DNA of 11,471 nt from Cardiobacterium sp963553325. GTDB taxonomy: Bacteria > Pseudomonadota > Gammaproteobacteria > Cardiobacteriales > Cardiobacteriaceae. Under the pieces are notes generated by a model, which had not been told where the DNA came from, did not search any database, and worked only from the letters and a program-made list of their open reading frames with translations. Location of the stretch: contig CAUVOF010000075.1 in assembly GCA_963553325.1 (NCBI GenBank), positions 1 through 11,471 on the forward strand, written 5' to 3'. The translations under genes were made by a program, and so were the position numbers. This document shows, piece by piece, positions 1-6,690 of this stretch. Positions within the stretch are counted from its first letter, which is position 1, and each line of letters opens with the position of its first letter.

Positions 1-327
1 ACCGAGCATGGCGAGGTAGCGGTCGGCGCCGAGGGTATGGGCTTCGCTGTAGGCGACGGTGAGGGTGTGGTTGGTTTCTTTTTGCGCGATGAAGGTTTGC
101 AGCGGTTTGCCCCAGAGGTCATCAACGATGGCAGCGACTTCGGTTTCGATGCTGGCGTTATTGACGCAGCTGATGGCGATGCGGCGCGGTTCGGGCAGCA
201 AGTGCCAGGCGCGCCACAGTTTGGTGCGCCAGTCTTCTTTGTAGGAGGCGGCTTCGACGATGCCGGGGACGGCGTTGCCGTAAAGCCATTTGATACGGGA
301 ATTGCCCGCGTCGATAAGGAGATACAT
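1..327 (-). CDS. coaX: Type III pantothenate kinase CoaX (N-terminal part, cut by window edge)
   Basis: CoaX phosphorylates pantothenate in the first committed step of cytosolic coenzyme A synthesis. Reading the minus strand from the ATG at 325-327 gives 109 open codons running off the window at base 1. The start MYLLIDAGNSRIKW carries the phosphate-binding DAGN motif of the ASKHA-fold type III kinases (residues 6-9). Residues 99-103 (LGADR) match the conserved G-x-D-R motif, whose Asp (D102) is the expected catalytic residue. The family is about 240-260 residues, so slightly under half is visible. No good Shine-Dalgarno sequence precedes the ATG. Upstream on the same strand, across 294 bp of repeat DNA, is a birA-like gene; birA and coaX are adjacent or fused in several proteobacteria, including Neisseria, which supports the call. 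The assignment is firm for the part seen. Confidence 0.9.
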   Translation of the reverse strand, partial: MYLLIDAGNSRIKWLYGNAVPGIVEAASYKEDWRTKLWRAWHLLPEPRRIAISCVNNASIETEVAAIVDDLWGKPLQTFIAQKETNHTLTVAYSEAHTLGADRYLAMLG

Positions 328-350
328 GGTTGTCAGAACCCGGCTATTTT

Positions 351-389
351 CCCCTCCCCAGCAAAGCGGGGGAGGGTTGGGGTGGGGGT
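351..389 (+). repeat. GC-rich palindrome with G-run tail (left arm of composite repeat)
   Basis: CCCTCCCC (352-359) pairs with the G-rich block at 368-376 across a short GC-AAA-GC loop. Four G-runs follow at 368-388 in the pattern G5-A-G3-TT-G4-T-G5, which meets the usual definition of a G-quadruplex motif. The same design recurs, inverted, at 519-561 and in several cassettes inside rsxC. Hairpin and G-runs are read directly; quadruplex folding is inference. Confidence 0.75.
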
Positions 390-390
390 G

Positions 391-497
391 TATAGCAATC
401 CTCCGAAAGCCTCATACGGTGTTGCGCCGCCTCGCCGTACAACCGCGTACTGTCTTCGGCGGCGCGCCTTGTCTGAGTCTTTCGGTGTATGGCTATA
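391..497. mobile_element. 107-bp MITE-like element with imperfect terminal inverted repeats
   Basis: The 19 bases at 391-409 (TATAGC...CCGAAAG) and the reverse complement of 479-497 match at 16 of 19 positions. The element begins and ends in TATA. The interior has no usable ORF but contains further palindromic GC-rich segments. From memory, blocks such as TACGGTGTTGC, GTACTGTCT and CGCCTTGTC resemble repeats common in Neisseria genomes that end in CCACTATA. This is a resemblance, not an alignment. It is probably a non-autonomous mobile or intergenic repeat. Confidence 0.6.
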
Positions 498-518
498 TTT
501 TGTCGCTTCGCGAATTTT

Positions 519-561
519 TACACCCCCTTCCTGTCCTTCCCCCGCTTTGCAGGGGAAGGGG
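519..561 (-). repeat. GC-rich palindrome (right arm, inverted relative to 351-389)
   Basis: Read on the minus strand this segment follows the left arm closely: a CCCC(T)TCCCC block, a GCAAAGC loop, a GGGGGAAGG block and a final GGGGGTGTA. The minus-strand sequence at 384-392 (TACACCCCC) is repeated exactly at 519-527 on the plus strand. The two palindromes therefore flank the 391-497 element as a larger inverted repeat. Its G-runs are partly broken (GG instead of GGG), so quadruplex potential is weaker here. Confidence 0.65.
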
Positions 562-621
562 CTGTCTATGTGCGCTTGCAAGCAGAATTTATCCATCATC
601 ATGCAACTGGCCTGGCTTTTT

Positions 622-1098
622 TCAGTCCATGAAGACGGGCTTGCCGTCGCGGATGCTAATACGCCGCCCTTTTTGGTCGATGTCGCCATCGAGGGCGAAC
701 GCCGCCCAGCGGTTGGCGACGGGCAGGTAGGGGCGCGCGTTCCATTCGGCGAGCAGGGCAAACAGCACGGCGGCGAGGCCGTCGGCAAAGGGCGCGATGA
801 TGCGGGCGAGGCTGGCGTCGTCCTGTGCGACGAGTTCGAGGGTAACGCGCCCGGCGGGGGCGCCGTCGCGGTAGAGCGTGCCGTCGTGGCGCAGGCGCAG
901 CTCAAGGTGTTCGGCAACCGCCAAGGTCAGCGCTTGCAGCAGGCCGCCATGCAGCGCGGGCGTGCCTTCCAGCGGCCAAGCGAGGGCGAGGGCTGCCGCA
1001 TTCGCCGCACACACCGGGGCGGCGGTCCGCACACGCAGCCATGCCAGCGGTTCGGCGGCATCGGCGAGGGCTTGCACGGCGGGGAGCGCGTTTTGCAC
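622..1098 (-). CDS. BirA-like protein, probably decayed biotin-protein ligase
   Basis: This 158-residue protein starts at the GTG 1096-1098, chosen because AGGA sits seven bases upstream; an ATG at 1132-1134 in the same frame lacks such a site. I do not recognise it with certainty. Residues 38-95 follow the layout of the BirA catalytic core: a LALAWPLEG strand (family: LSLLWPL), a helix ending VAEHLE, then LRLRHDGTLYRDGAPAGR where active enzymes have a LKWPNDLYLDGRKLAG-type block. The lysine and the WPND signature are replaced (RHDGT, residues 70-74). The N-terminal GRGRxGR biotinyl-AMP loop is absent, as is most of the C-terminal SH3-like domain. Class I enzymes exceed 230 residues. Its position upstream of coaX fits a birA ancestry. 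It is probably inactive as a ligase, and could equally be an unrelated lineage-specific protein. TAAAAT at 1133-1138 (minus) is a possible -10. Confidence 0.55.
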   Translation of the reverse strand: MQNALPAVQALADAAEPLAWLRVRTAAPVCAANAAALALAWPLEGTPALHGGLLQALTLAVAEHLELRLRHDGTLYRDGAPAGRVTLELVAQDDASLARIIAPFADGLAAVLFALLAEWNARPYLPVANRWAAFALDGDIDQKGRRISIRDGKPVFMD

Positions 1099-1115
1099 GG
1101 GTGTTTCCTGAAAGT

Positions 1116-1124
1116 TGCTAGAAT
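1116..1124 (+). promoter_or_regulatory. Candidate extended -10 promoter for rpe-trpE
   Basis: TGCTAGAAT fits the extended -10 pattern TGn-TATAAT with one mismatch in the hexamer. Transcription would start near 1131, about 26 bases before the rpe ATG. TTGCAC at 1093-1098 is a possible -35 but lies 20 bases away, longer than usual, so the extended -10 would carry recognition. It is the best candidate in the short divergent region. Confidence 0.45.
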
Positions 1125-1156
1125 GGCGCGGCATTTTACATGAACATGAGGATTTT

Positions 1157-1837
1157 ATGCCCACCCAGCCCCCCCTGATCGCCCCCTCGATTCTTTCCGC
1201 CGATTTCGCCCGCCTGGGCGAGGAAGTCGCCGCCGTGCTGGCCGCCGGCGCGGACGTCATCCATTTTGACGTGATGGACAACCACTTCGTCCCCAACCTC
1301 AGCTTTGGCGCGCCGATTTGCCAGGCGCTGCGCGACTACGGCATCACCGCGCCGATTGACGTGCATCTGATGGCGTCGCCCGTCGATGCGCTGATTGAGC
1401 AGTTTGCCAAGGCGGGCGCGGACTACATCTCCTTCCACCCGGAAGCGAGCATTCACATTGACCGCTCGCTGCAACTCATCAAAAGCCACGGCATGAAAGC
1501 GGGGCTGGTGTTCAACCCGGCGACGCCGCTCTCCTGCCTCGAATACGTCCTGGACAAGCTCGACCTCATCCTCATCATGTCGGTCAATCCCGGCTTTGGC
1601 GGCCAGGCGTTTCTGCCGTCGGCCTTGGAGAAACTGCGCGCCGCGCGCCGCATTATTGACGAAAGCGGACGCGACATTCGCCTTGAAGTCGATGGCGGCG
1701 TGAAAACGGACAACATCGCCGCCATTACCGCGGCAGGCGCGGACATGTTCGTCGCCGGTTCCGCCATTTTCAACGCGCCGGACTACGCGGCAGTCATCAA
1801 CACCATGCGCGGCGAAATTGCCAAGGCGGGCGCATGA
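1157..1837 (+). CDS. rpe: Ribulose-phosphate 3-epimerase
   Basis: Rpe interconverts ribulose-5-phosphate and xylulose-5-phosphate in the cytosolic pentose phosphate pathway. The 226-residue product has the family length and a complete TIM barrel. It starts IAPSILSADFARL and continues with VIHFDVMDNHFVPN (metal ligands H36 and D38), DVHLM near residue 70 (metal ligand His), MSVNPGFGGQ, the LEVDGG block with the catalytic Asp near 178, and a C-terminal phosphate-binding VAGSAIF. The ATG at 1157 is chosen because GAGG lies just upstream and the protein then begins at the expected place; codons further upstream (from 1115) run into the promoter region. The stop overlaps the trpE start (ATGA), so the two are translationally coupled. 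In many gammaproteobacteria gph lies between rpe and trpE; it is missing here. Confidence 0.96.
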   Translation: MPTQPPLIAPSILSADFARLGEEVAAVLAAGADVIHFDVMDNHFVPNLSFGAPICQALRDYGITAPIDVHLMASPVDALIEQFAKAGADYISFHPEASIHIDRSLQLIKSHGMKAGLVFNPATPLSCLEYVLDKLDLILIMSVNPGFGGQAFLPSALEKLRAARRIIDESGRDIRLEVDGGVKTDNIAAITAAGADMFVAGSAIFNAPDYAAVINTMRGEIAKAGA

Positions 1838-3261
1838 ACTACACCCACCAGCCCGTCGTCCGCACCATCCTCGCCGACCTGCTCACCCCGGTCGCCCTCT
1901 ACGACCGTTTGGCAGATGCGCCCTACACCTACCTGCTCGAATCCGTCGAAGGCGGCGAACGCTGGGCGCGCTACTCGATGATTGGCCTGCCCGCGCGCGA
2001 AACCGTGCGCATCCGCGACCACCACCTGCAAATCCGCCGCGATGGCGCCATCATCGCCGAACAAGAAGTGGCCGACCCGCTCGCCTGGATTGCCGACTAC
2101 CACGCCGCGCTGCGTCCGGCGCCGTTACCGCTCGACCTGCCCTACACCGGCGGCCTCGTCGGCTACTTCGCCTACGACACCATCGGCTACATCGAAAAAC
2201 GCCTCGCCCAGCGCCCGCAGAACGACCCGCTCGACCTGCCGGATATCCTATTCATGCAAAGCCTCGACCTCGCCGTCTTCGACAACCTGCGCGGCGAAGT
2301 CCACCTCATCAGCCACGCCGACCTCAGCGACCCGAACGGCATTGCCGCTGCCGAAGCGCGGCTGGATGCGATGGTTGATGCCATCAACCGCCCCGGCAAA
2401 GCCAAAGTGCGCTCGCTCAACCCGCAGGGCGCGCGCCCCGAAGTGCGCTACCACTACCCCGAAGCGGCATTCAAGGCGGACGTCGAAAAAATCCGCGAAT
2501 ACATCATGGCGGGCGACTGCATGCAAGTCGTGCCGTCGCAGCGGATGAGCTGCGCCTTCCCGCACCCGCCGCTCGACTACTACCGCGCATTGCGCATCAC
2601 CAACCCGTCGCCGTATATGTATCTGCTGGATTTGGACGACTTCCACATCATCGGTTCATCGCCCGAAATACTCGCGCGCAAACAGGGCGATACCGTTACC
2701 GTGCGCCCGCTCGCCGGCACCCGCAAACGCGGCAAAACGCCCGCAGAAGACCTGGCGCTCGAACAAGAACTGCTGGCGGACAAAAAAGAAATCGCCGAAC
2801 ACGTCATGCTGATAGATTTGGGGCGCAACGACATCGGCCGCATCAGCCAGACCGGCACAGTGAAAATCAGCGAAAAAATGGTGATAGAGCGCTACTCGCA
2901 CGTGATGCACATCGTCTCCAACGTTGAAGGCAAAATCCGCCCGGAGGTGAACGCGATGGACGTGCTGCGCGCCACCTTCCCTGCCGGCACACTCTCCGGC
3001 GCGCCGAAAATCCGCGCGATGGAAATCATCGACGAAGTCGAGCCGGAGCGGCGCGGCGTCTATGGCGGCGCGGTCGGCTACTGGTCGTGGAGCGGCAACA
3101 TGGACATGGCAATCGCCATCCGCACCGCAATCATCAAGGACGGCCGCCTCTACGCACAGGCGGGCGCGGGCGTCGTTTACGATTCCAACCCCGACAGCGA
3201 ATGGCAGGAAACGATTAACAAGGCGAGCGCGCTGATAGCGGCCGCCGCCCTGCTGAACTAA
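1834..3261 (+). CDS. trpE: Anthranilate synthase component I
   Basis: TrpE is the large subunit of anthranilate synthase, which makes anthranilate from chorismate with ammonia supplied by the TrpG/PabA glutamine amidotransferase. This is the first step of tryptophan synthesis. The product is 475 residues, near the family length. LLES at residues 34-37 matches the tryptophan feedback-binding motif that separates TrpE from PabB. Later come VPSQRMS, LIDLGRNDIGR near 325-335, GTLSGAPKIRAMEII from about 384, and the C-terminal QAGAGVVYDSNPDSEW of the chorismate-binding fold. The start overlaps the rpe stop (ATGA). No leader peptide or attenuator is visible in front of it, as expected when expression runs from rpe. 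No trpG follows; the gene ends at a terminator. Confidence 0.96.
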   Translation: MNYTHQPVVRTILADLLTPVALYDRLADAPYTYLLESVEGGERWARYSMIGLPARETVRIRDHHLQIRRDGAIIAEQEVADPLAWIADYHAALRPAPLPLDLPYTGGLVGYFAYDTIGYIEKRLAQRPQNDPLDLPDILFMQSLDLAVFDNLRGEVHLISHADLSDPNGIAAAEARLDAMVDAINRPGKAKVRSLNPQGARPEVRYHYPEAAFKADVEKIREYIMAGDCMQVVPSQRMSCAFPHPPLDYYRALRITNPSPYMYLLDLDDFHIIGSSPEILARKQGDTVTVRPLAGTRKRGKTPAEDLALEQELLADKKEIAEHVMLIDLGRNDIGRISQTGTVKISEKMVIERYSHVMHIVSNVEGKIRPEVNAMDVLRATFPAGTLSGAPKIRAMEIIDEVEPERRGVYGGAVGYWSWSGNMDMAIAIRTAIIKDGRLYAQAGAGVVYDSNPDSEWQETINKASALIAAAALLN

Positions 3262-3273
3262 AAACGCGGACAA

Positions 3274-3311
3274 AAGAAAACCCCTTGCCGGCAACGACAA
3301 GGGGTTTTCTT
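3274..3311. terminator. Bidirectional intrinsic terminator between trpE and mscL
   Basis: A perfect 14-bp stem pairs AAGAAAACCCCTTG (3274-3287) with 3298-3311, around a 10-base loop. The T-rich 3' arm (GGGGTTTTCTT) serves the rpe-trpE transcript. The A-rich 5' arm gives a U-rich end in the other direction for mscL, whose reading frame ends at 3350. Confidence 0.85.
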
Positions 3312-3349
3312 GAGGAGCGGTTTAATCGTCGCTCTTTTCCAACGCGCTT

Positions 3350-3773
3350 TTATTGGCAACGGCGCGCGCGGCGCACGGCGAGACTGTCGCGGATTTCGCG
3401 CAGCAACAAAATCTCTTCAGAAGGCTGCGCTGGCGGTGCTTCCACCTCTTCCTTCTTCAGGCTGGCAGTGATCTTGTTCATCGGAATAATGATGAAAAGG
3501 TAGATGGCAAGCGAGACGAGGAAGAAATTGACGATGGCAGTCAAAATCTTGCCGTATTCAAACACCGTCGGCTCATCGCCGAAAAGCGGCGGCAGGGAGA
3601 AAACCAGCGAATCAAAATTCGGCTTGCCGACCAGCCAGGCGATGAGCGGGTTGATGAAACTCTCGACCAGACCGCTGACGACCAGGCCAAACGCCGCACC
3701 CATTACCACACACACCGACGGCAAGATCGACGACATTGCCGCGGGCGATAAAAGTCTTGAATCCAGATAACAT
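3350..3773 (-). pseudogene. mscL: Large-conductance mechanosensitive channel MscL, frameshifted
   Basis: MscL is a homopentameric inner-membrane channel that opens under membrane tension and releases solutes during osmotic downshock. The minus strand starts at the ATG 3771-3773 with AGGA eight bases upstream, encoding MLSGFKTFIARGNVVDLAVGV, a typical MscL N-terminus and start of TM1. Within GG-(TG)4-GTAATG (plus strand 3707-3714) the frame is lost, and this frame stops after about 53 residues. The rest of MscL continues in the neighbouring frame: MGAAFGLVVSGLVESF, the periplasmic loop, TM2 (ILTAIVNFFLVSLAIYLF) and a C-terminal helix EEILLLREIRDSL. With (TG)2 the two parts would join as AVGVVMGAAFG, exactly the family pattern; (TG)5 would also restore frame. 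It may be a genuine lesion, a slipping tract or a sequence error. The tail after RDSLA also departs from family. Confidence 0.85.
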
Positions 3774-3888
3774 AGTAAATTTCCTGATGGATAAAGGGGT
3801 TGCGATTAGTAAGTGGCTTGCCGGGTGTTCATGTTACCGTTCACTTAGAATGCCACGCTTGTCGCCAGCCGCTTGCCCGATAACCGCC

Positions 3889-4950
3889 ATGCCCTACGCC
3901 CGCAAAATCATCCACATTGATATGGACGCCTTCTACGCCTCGGTCGAACAGCGCGACCACCCCGAGTGGCGCGGCAAGCCGCTTATCGTCGCCCGCCCGG
4001 CGGCAGAACGCGGCGTGGTGGCCGCTGCCAGCTACGAGGCGCGCCGCTATGGCATCCATTCCGCCATGTCCACCTACCGCGCGCAGCAACGCTGCCCGCA
4101 AGTCATCCTCGCGCCGCCACGTTTTGCCGTTTACCGCACCGTTAGCCAGCAAATCCGCGCGTTGCTGCTCGCCATTACCGATGCCGTTGAACCGCTTTCG
4201 CTGGACGAAGCCTATCTTGACGTCAGCGGCAGCCCGCACGAAAACGGCTCTGCCACCCGCATCGCCGAACGCCTGCGCGCAGAAATCTTCGCCGCGACCG
4301 GGCTCACCGCTTCGGCGGGCGTTTCCTACAACAAAATGCTGGCGAAAATCGCCTCCGACCTCAACAAACCGAACGGCATCGCCGTCATCACCCCGGCGCA
4401 GGGCGCGGATTTTGCCGCCTCGTTACCAGTTGAGCGCTTCCACGGCATCGGTAAAGCGACCGCCGCGCGCATGCACGCACTAGGCATCCAGACGGGCGCC
4501 GACCTGCTCCGCTTCTCGCGCGAAACCTTGTGTCACGAATTTGGCAAACACGGTGCGTTTTACTACGACATGGCGCGCGGCATTGACCTGCGCCCGGTAA
4601 ACGCCTCGCGCGAGCGCAAATCCATCGGCAGCGAAACCACCTTCGCGCAAGACATCGAAGACCATGCCGCCCTCTACCAAGCGCTACTCGCGCAAAACCG
4701 CGCCGCCTTTGCCGACGTACAACAGCGCCAATTACAGCCGCACACCCTCACCCTCAAGCTCAAATACAGCGACTTCAGCCAGACCACGCGCCGCCAAACC
4801 CTTGCCACCGCCTTTGCCCGCGAAGAAGACGCGCACTACTGGATTGCCCGCCTACTGGCTGACATCGCCCCCACCCGCCCGGTTCGCCTGGTCGGCGTTA
4901 CCTATTCCGGCATGCACACTGATAATTCACAACAAGAATTGCCGCTATAA
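3889..4950 (+). CDS. dinB: DNA polymerase IV (Y family)
   Basis: DinB is a low-fidelity translesion polymerase that extends past damaged bases in the cytosol. The 353-residue product is almost the length of E. coli DinB (351). The palm and fingers begin HIDMDAFYASVEQRDHPEW (first metal-binding Asp near residue 10), with the second catalytic pair in SLDEAYLDVS near residue 105 and SAGVSYNKMLAKIASDLNKP further on. The helix-hairpin-helix thumb is FHGIGKATAARM, and the little finger starts near RKSIGSETTF. The C-terminus QQELPL is a plausible beta-clamp binding motif. The ATG at 3889 is chosen over in-frame codons back to 3736 because the protein then starts right at the catalytic core and the upstream part lies over mscL. 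No LexA-type CTGT-N8-ACAG box is visible in 3774-3888, so SOS control by that classic site is not supported. Confidence 0.95.
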   Translation: MPYARKIIHIDMDAFYASVEQRDHPEWRGKPLIVARPAAERGVVAAASYEARRYGIHSAMSTYRAQQRCPQVILAPPRFAVYRTVSQQIRALLLAITDAVEPLSLDEAYLDVSGSPHENGSATRIAERLRAEIFAATGLTASAGVSYNKMLAKIASDLNKPNGIAVITPAQGADFAASLPVERFHGIGKATAARMHALGIQTGADLLRFSRETLCHEFGKHGAFYYDMARGIDLRPVNASRERKSIGSETTFAQDIEDHAALYQALLAQNRAAFADVQQRQLQPHTLTLKLKYSDFSQTTRRQTLATAFAREEDAHYWIARLLADIAPTRPVRLVGVTYSGMHTDNSQQELPL

Positions 4951-5044
4951 CACCGCCATTTACCCAAGCGCTTTTCGCCCCACAGAAATTCCCCCGCTAC
5001 TGGCAAAAAAGCCAGTCTCATAAAGCCTTTGCGCGGGAGAAAAG

Positions 5045-5073
5045 TTGCATTGATGCAGGCGTTTATGTATGAT
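5045..5073 (+). promoter_or_regulatory. Candidate sigma-70 promoter for rplM-rpsI
   Basis: TTGCAT (5045-5050) and TATGAT (5068-5073) are separated by the ideal 17 bases. The -10 matches five of six consensus bases, the -35 three of six. Transcription would begin near 5080, giving a leader of about 30 bases before the rplM ATG. It lies in the 159-bp gap after dinB (4951-5109), which otherwise holds only a small hairpin at 4999-5016. Confidence 0.6.
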
Positions 5074-5109
5074 TCGCGCCCTTCAATTTCTTGTTCGGAG
5101 AACATATCC

Positions 5110-5541
5110 ATGTTTAAAACATTCACCGCCAAGCCCAACACGCTAACGCGCGATTGGTATTTGGTTGATGCTACAGACAAAACCCTGGGACGCCTCGCTA
5201 GCGAAATCGCCCTGCGTCTGCGCGGCAAACACAAACCTGAATACACCCCCAACATTGACACCGGCGACTACATCATCGTCGTCAATGCCGACAAACTGAG
5301 CGTTACCGGCAAAAAACGCAACGACAAAGTTTACTACCGCCACACCGGCTACATCGGCAACCTGAAAAGCGCTACCTTCAACGAAATGCAAGCAAAACAT
5401 CCAGGCAGAGTGCTGGAAATCGCAGTCAAAGGCATGCTGCCACGCGGCCCGCTTGGACGCGCCATGCTGAAAAAACTGAAAATCTACTCCGGCAGCGAGC
5501 ACCAACACGCCGCACAACAGCCGGTTGCCCTGGAAATCTAA
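5110..5541 (+). CDS. rplM: 50S ribosomal protein L13
   Basis: L13 binds 23S rRNA early in large-subunit assembly. The 143-residue product is one longer than E. coli L13 and shows the family landmarks: MFKTFTAKP start, RDWYLVDATDKTLGRLAS, LRGKHKPEYTP, GDYIIVVNADKL, TGKKRNDKVYYRHTG and the near C-terminal MLPRGPLGRAMLKKLKIY. The ATG at 5110 is preceded by GGAG nine bases away. In-frame codons back to 5029 would place the coding start upstream of the promoter and are rejected. rpsI follows after 10 bases in the conserved bacterial rplM-rpsI operon. Confidence 0.97.
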   Translation: MFKTFTAKPNTLTRDWYLVDATDKTLGRLASEIALRLRGKHKPEYTPNIDTGDYIIVVNADKLSVTGKKRNDKVYYRHTGYIGNLKSATFNEMQAKHPGRVLEIAVKGMLPRGPLGRAMLKKLKIYSGSEHQHAAQQPVALEI

Positions 5542-5551
5542 GGACTAGCCC

Positions 5552-5941
5552 ATGTCAGAACAATACTACGCCACCGGCCGCCGCAAAACCTCATCTGCCC
5601 GCGTCTTCCTGCGTCGTGGCAGCGGCAACATCATCGTCAACCAAAAACCGCTGGACGAATACTTCGGCCGCGAAACCGCTCGCATGGTAGTGCGCCAACC
5701 GCTTGAGGTCGTCGATATGAAAGAAAACTTCGACTTCTACATCACCGTCAGCGGCGGCGGTACGACTGGACAAGCCGGCGCAATCCGCCACGGCATCGCC
5801 CGCGCCCTGCGCGCTTACAACGAAGAGCTGCGCGCACCGCTGCGCCAAGCTGGCTTCCTTACCCGCGATGCCCGCGAAGTCGAACGGAAAAAAGTCGGCC
5901 TGCACAAAGCACGCCGCGCAACCCAGTTCTCAAAACGCTGA
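5552..5941 (+). CDS. rpsI: 30S ribosomal protein S9
   Basis: S9 is part of the small-subunit head, and its C-terminal tail reaches the P-site tRNA. The 129-residue product has the family length. It begins YYATGRRKTSSARVFLR, contains GSGNIIVNQKPLDEYFGRET and VSGGGTTGQAGAIRHGIARAL, and ends in the basic tail QFSKR, where the terminal Lys-Arg is the conserved P-site contact. AAGGA precedes the ATG. It is co-transcribed with rplM and ends in front of a strong terminator. Confidence 0.97.
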   Translation: MSEQYYATGRRKTSSARVFLRRGSGNIIVNQKPLDEYFGRETARMVVRQPLEVVDMKENFDFYITVSGGGTTGQAGAIRHGIARALRAYNEELRAPLRQAGFLTRDAREVERKKVGLHKARRATQFSKR

Positions 5942-5962
5942 TTGTTGCCACACCTTTCCAGC

Positions 5963-5989
5963 AAGCCGGTTTCGACCGGCTTTCTTTTT
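5963..5989 (+). terminator. Intrinsic terminator of rplM-rpsI
   Basis: An 8-bp perfect stem (AAGCCGGT, 5963-5970, with 5975-5982) closes on a TTCG tetraloop and is followed by the T-rich TCTTTTT. It lies 22 bases after the rpsI stop. Confidence 0.9.
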
Positions 5990-6043
5990 GCCGCTGTGCC
6001 GCCTTTCATCAAAAAACCTGCATCCGTGATTGCCCCTTATCAA

Positions 6044-6072
6044 CTGAAAAACCGCCCCCATTCCCTTACAAT
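6044..6072 (+). promoter_or_regulatory. Candidate sigma-70 promoter for rsxABC
   Basis: CTGAAA (6044-6049, four of six consensus bases) and TACAAT (6067-6072, five of six) are 17 bases apart. Transcription would begin near 6079, about 33 bases before the rsxA GTG. No other strong candidate lies between the rpsI terminator and rsxA. Confidence 0.55.
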
Positions 6073-6111
6073 ACCGCCACCCAACAACCCCACAACCATG
6101 CGCCGAAAACC

Positions 6112-6690
6112 GTGCAACACAGCTACTTCTACATCATCCTCTCGACCGTCTTGGTCAATAACTTCGTCCTCTCCCAATTCCTCGGACTCTGCCCGTTCAT
6201 GGGCGTCTCGCGCAAAATCGACACCGCGCTCGGCATGGGGCTTGCCACCGCCTTCGTCCTCACCCTCTCCGCCGTCAGCGCCTACCTGCTCGACACCTAC
6301 ATCCTAGAACCCTTCGGCCTGCGCTACCTGCGCACCATCGGCTTCATCGTTGCCATCGCCGTGCTTGTCGGTCTTACCGAAATGTTCATCGCCAAGACCA
6401 GCCCAGTGCTGCACCGCCTGCTCGGCGTGTACCTGCCGCTGATAACTACCAACTGCGCCGTCCTCGGCGTCGCACTTCTGAACGCCAACCAGCACCACAA
6501 CCTGCTCCAGTCCGCGCTTTACGGTTTCGGCGCGGCGGTTGGCTTCACCCTCGTCCTCATCATCTTCGCCGCCCTGCGCGAACGCCTGGACGCCGCCGAC
6601 GTCCCCGCGCCCTTCAAAGGCACGCCCGCCGCACTGATGACCGCAGGCATCCTTGCCATCGCCTTCATGGGATTCGGCGGATGGGCATGA
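6112..6690 (+). CDS. rsxA: Rnf/Rsx electron transport complex subunit A
   Basis: RsxA (RnfA) is an integral inner-membrane subunit of the complex that moves electrons between NADH and ferredoxin, coupled to ion flow. In E. coli the same complex keeps SoxR reduced. The 192-residue product is one shorter than E. coli RsxA and highly hydrophobic, with about six membrane segments. Family landmarks are NNFVLSQFLGLCPFMGVSRK near the N-terminus, TSPVLHRLLGVYLPLITTNC with the second conserved Cys, GVALLN and the C-terminal MGFGGWA. RnfA and its NqrE relatives carry these two Cys in a membrane Fe-S site. GTG at 6112 is the start that gives the family N-terminus; the ATG at 6098 is in another frame. 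No convincing ribosome-binding site is visible. Its 3' end overlaps rsxB. Confidence 0.95.
   Translation: MQHSYFYIILSTVLVNNFVLSQFLGLCPFMGVSRKIDTALGMGLATAFVLTLSAVSAYLLDTYILEPFGLRYLRTIGFIVAIAVLVGLTEMFIAKTSPVLHRLLGVYLPLITTNCAVLGVALLNANQHHNLLQSALYGFGAAVGFTLVLIIFAALRERLDAADVPAPFKGTPAALMTAGILAIAFMGFGGWA

Noticed and set aside
333..917. Minus-strand open frame across the repeat region
   Set aside because: It overlaps the birA-like gene in another frame and reads through the palindromes. Its product is Pro/Ser/Thr-rich without recognisable motifs.
37..1143. Long plus-strand open frame of 368 codons
   Set aside because: It runs antisense through coaX, the repeat region and the birA-like gene. Its translation is low-complexity Gly/Ala/Val with no family features, as expected for a shadow in GC-rich DNA.
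3322..3360. Second frameshift at the mscL C-terminus giving a tail ANKSALEKSDD ending at 3322
   Set aside because: The alternative tail looks plausible and ends nearer the terminator, but the C-terminal end of MscL is poorly conserved, so the sequence does not decide. The simple stop at 3350 was kept.
3774..3888. LexA operator in front of dinB
   Set aside because: No CTGT-N8-ACAG or close variant found by eye in this gap.
4999..5016. Hairpin ACTGGC-AAAAAA-GCCAGT after dinB as a terminator
   Set aside because: The stem is only 6 bp and no T-run follows on the plus strand; the A-run lies in the loop.
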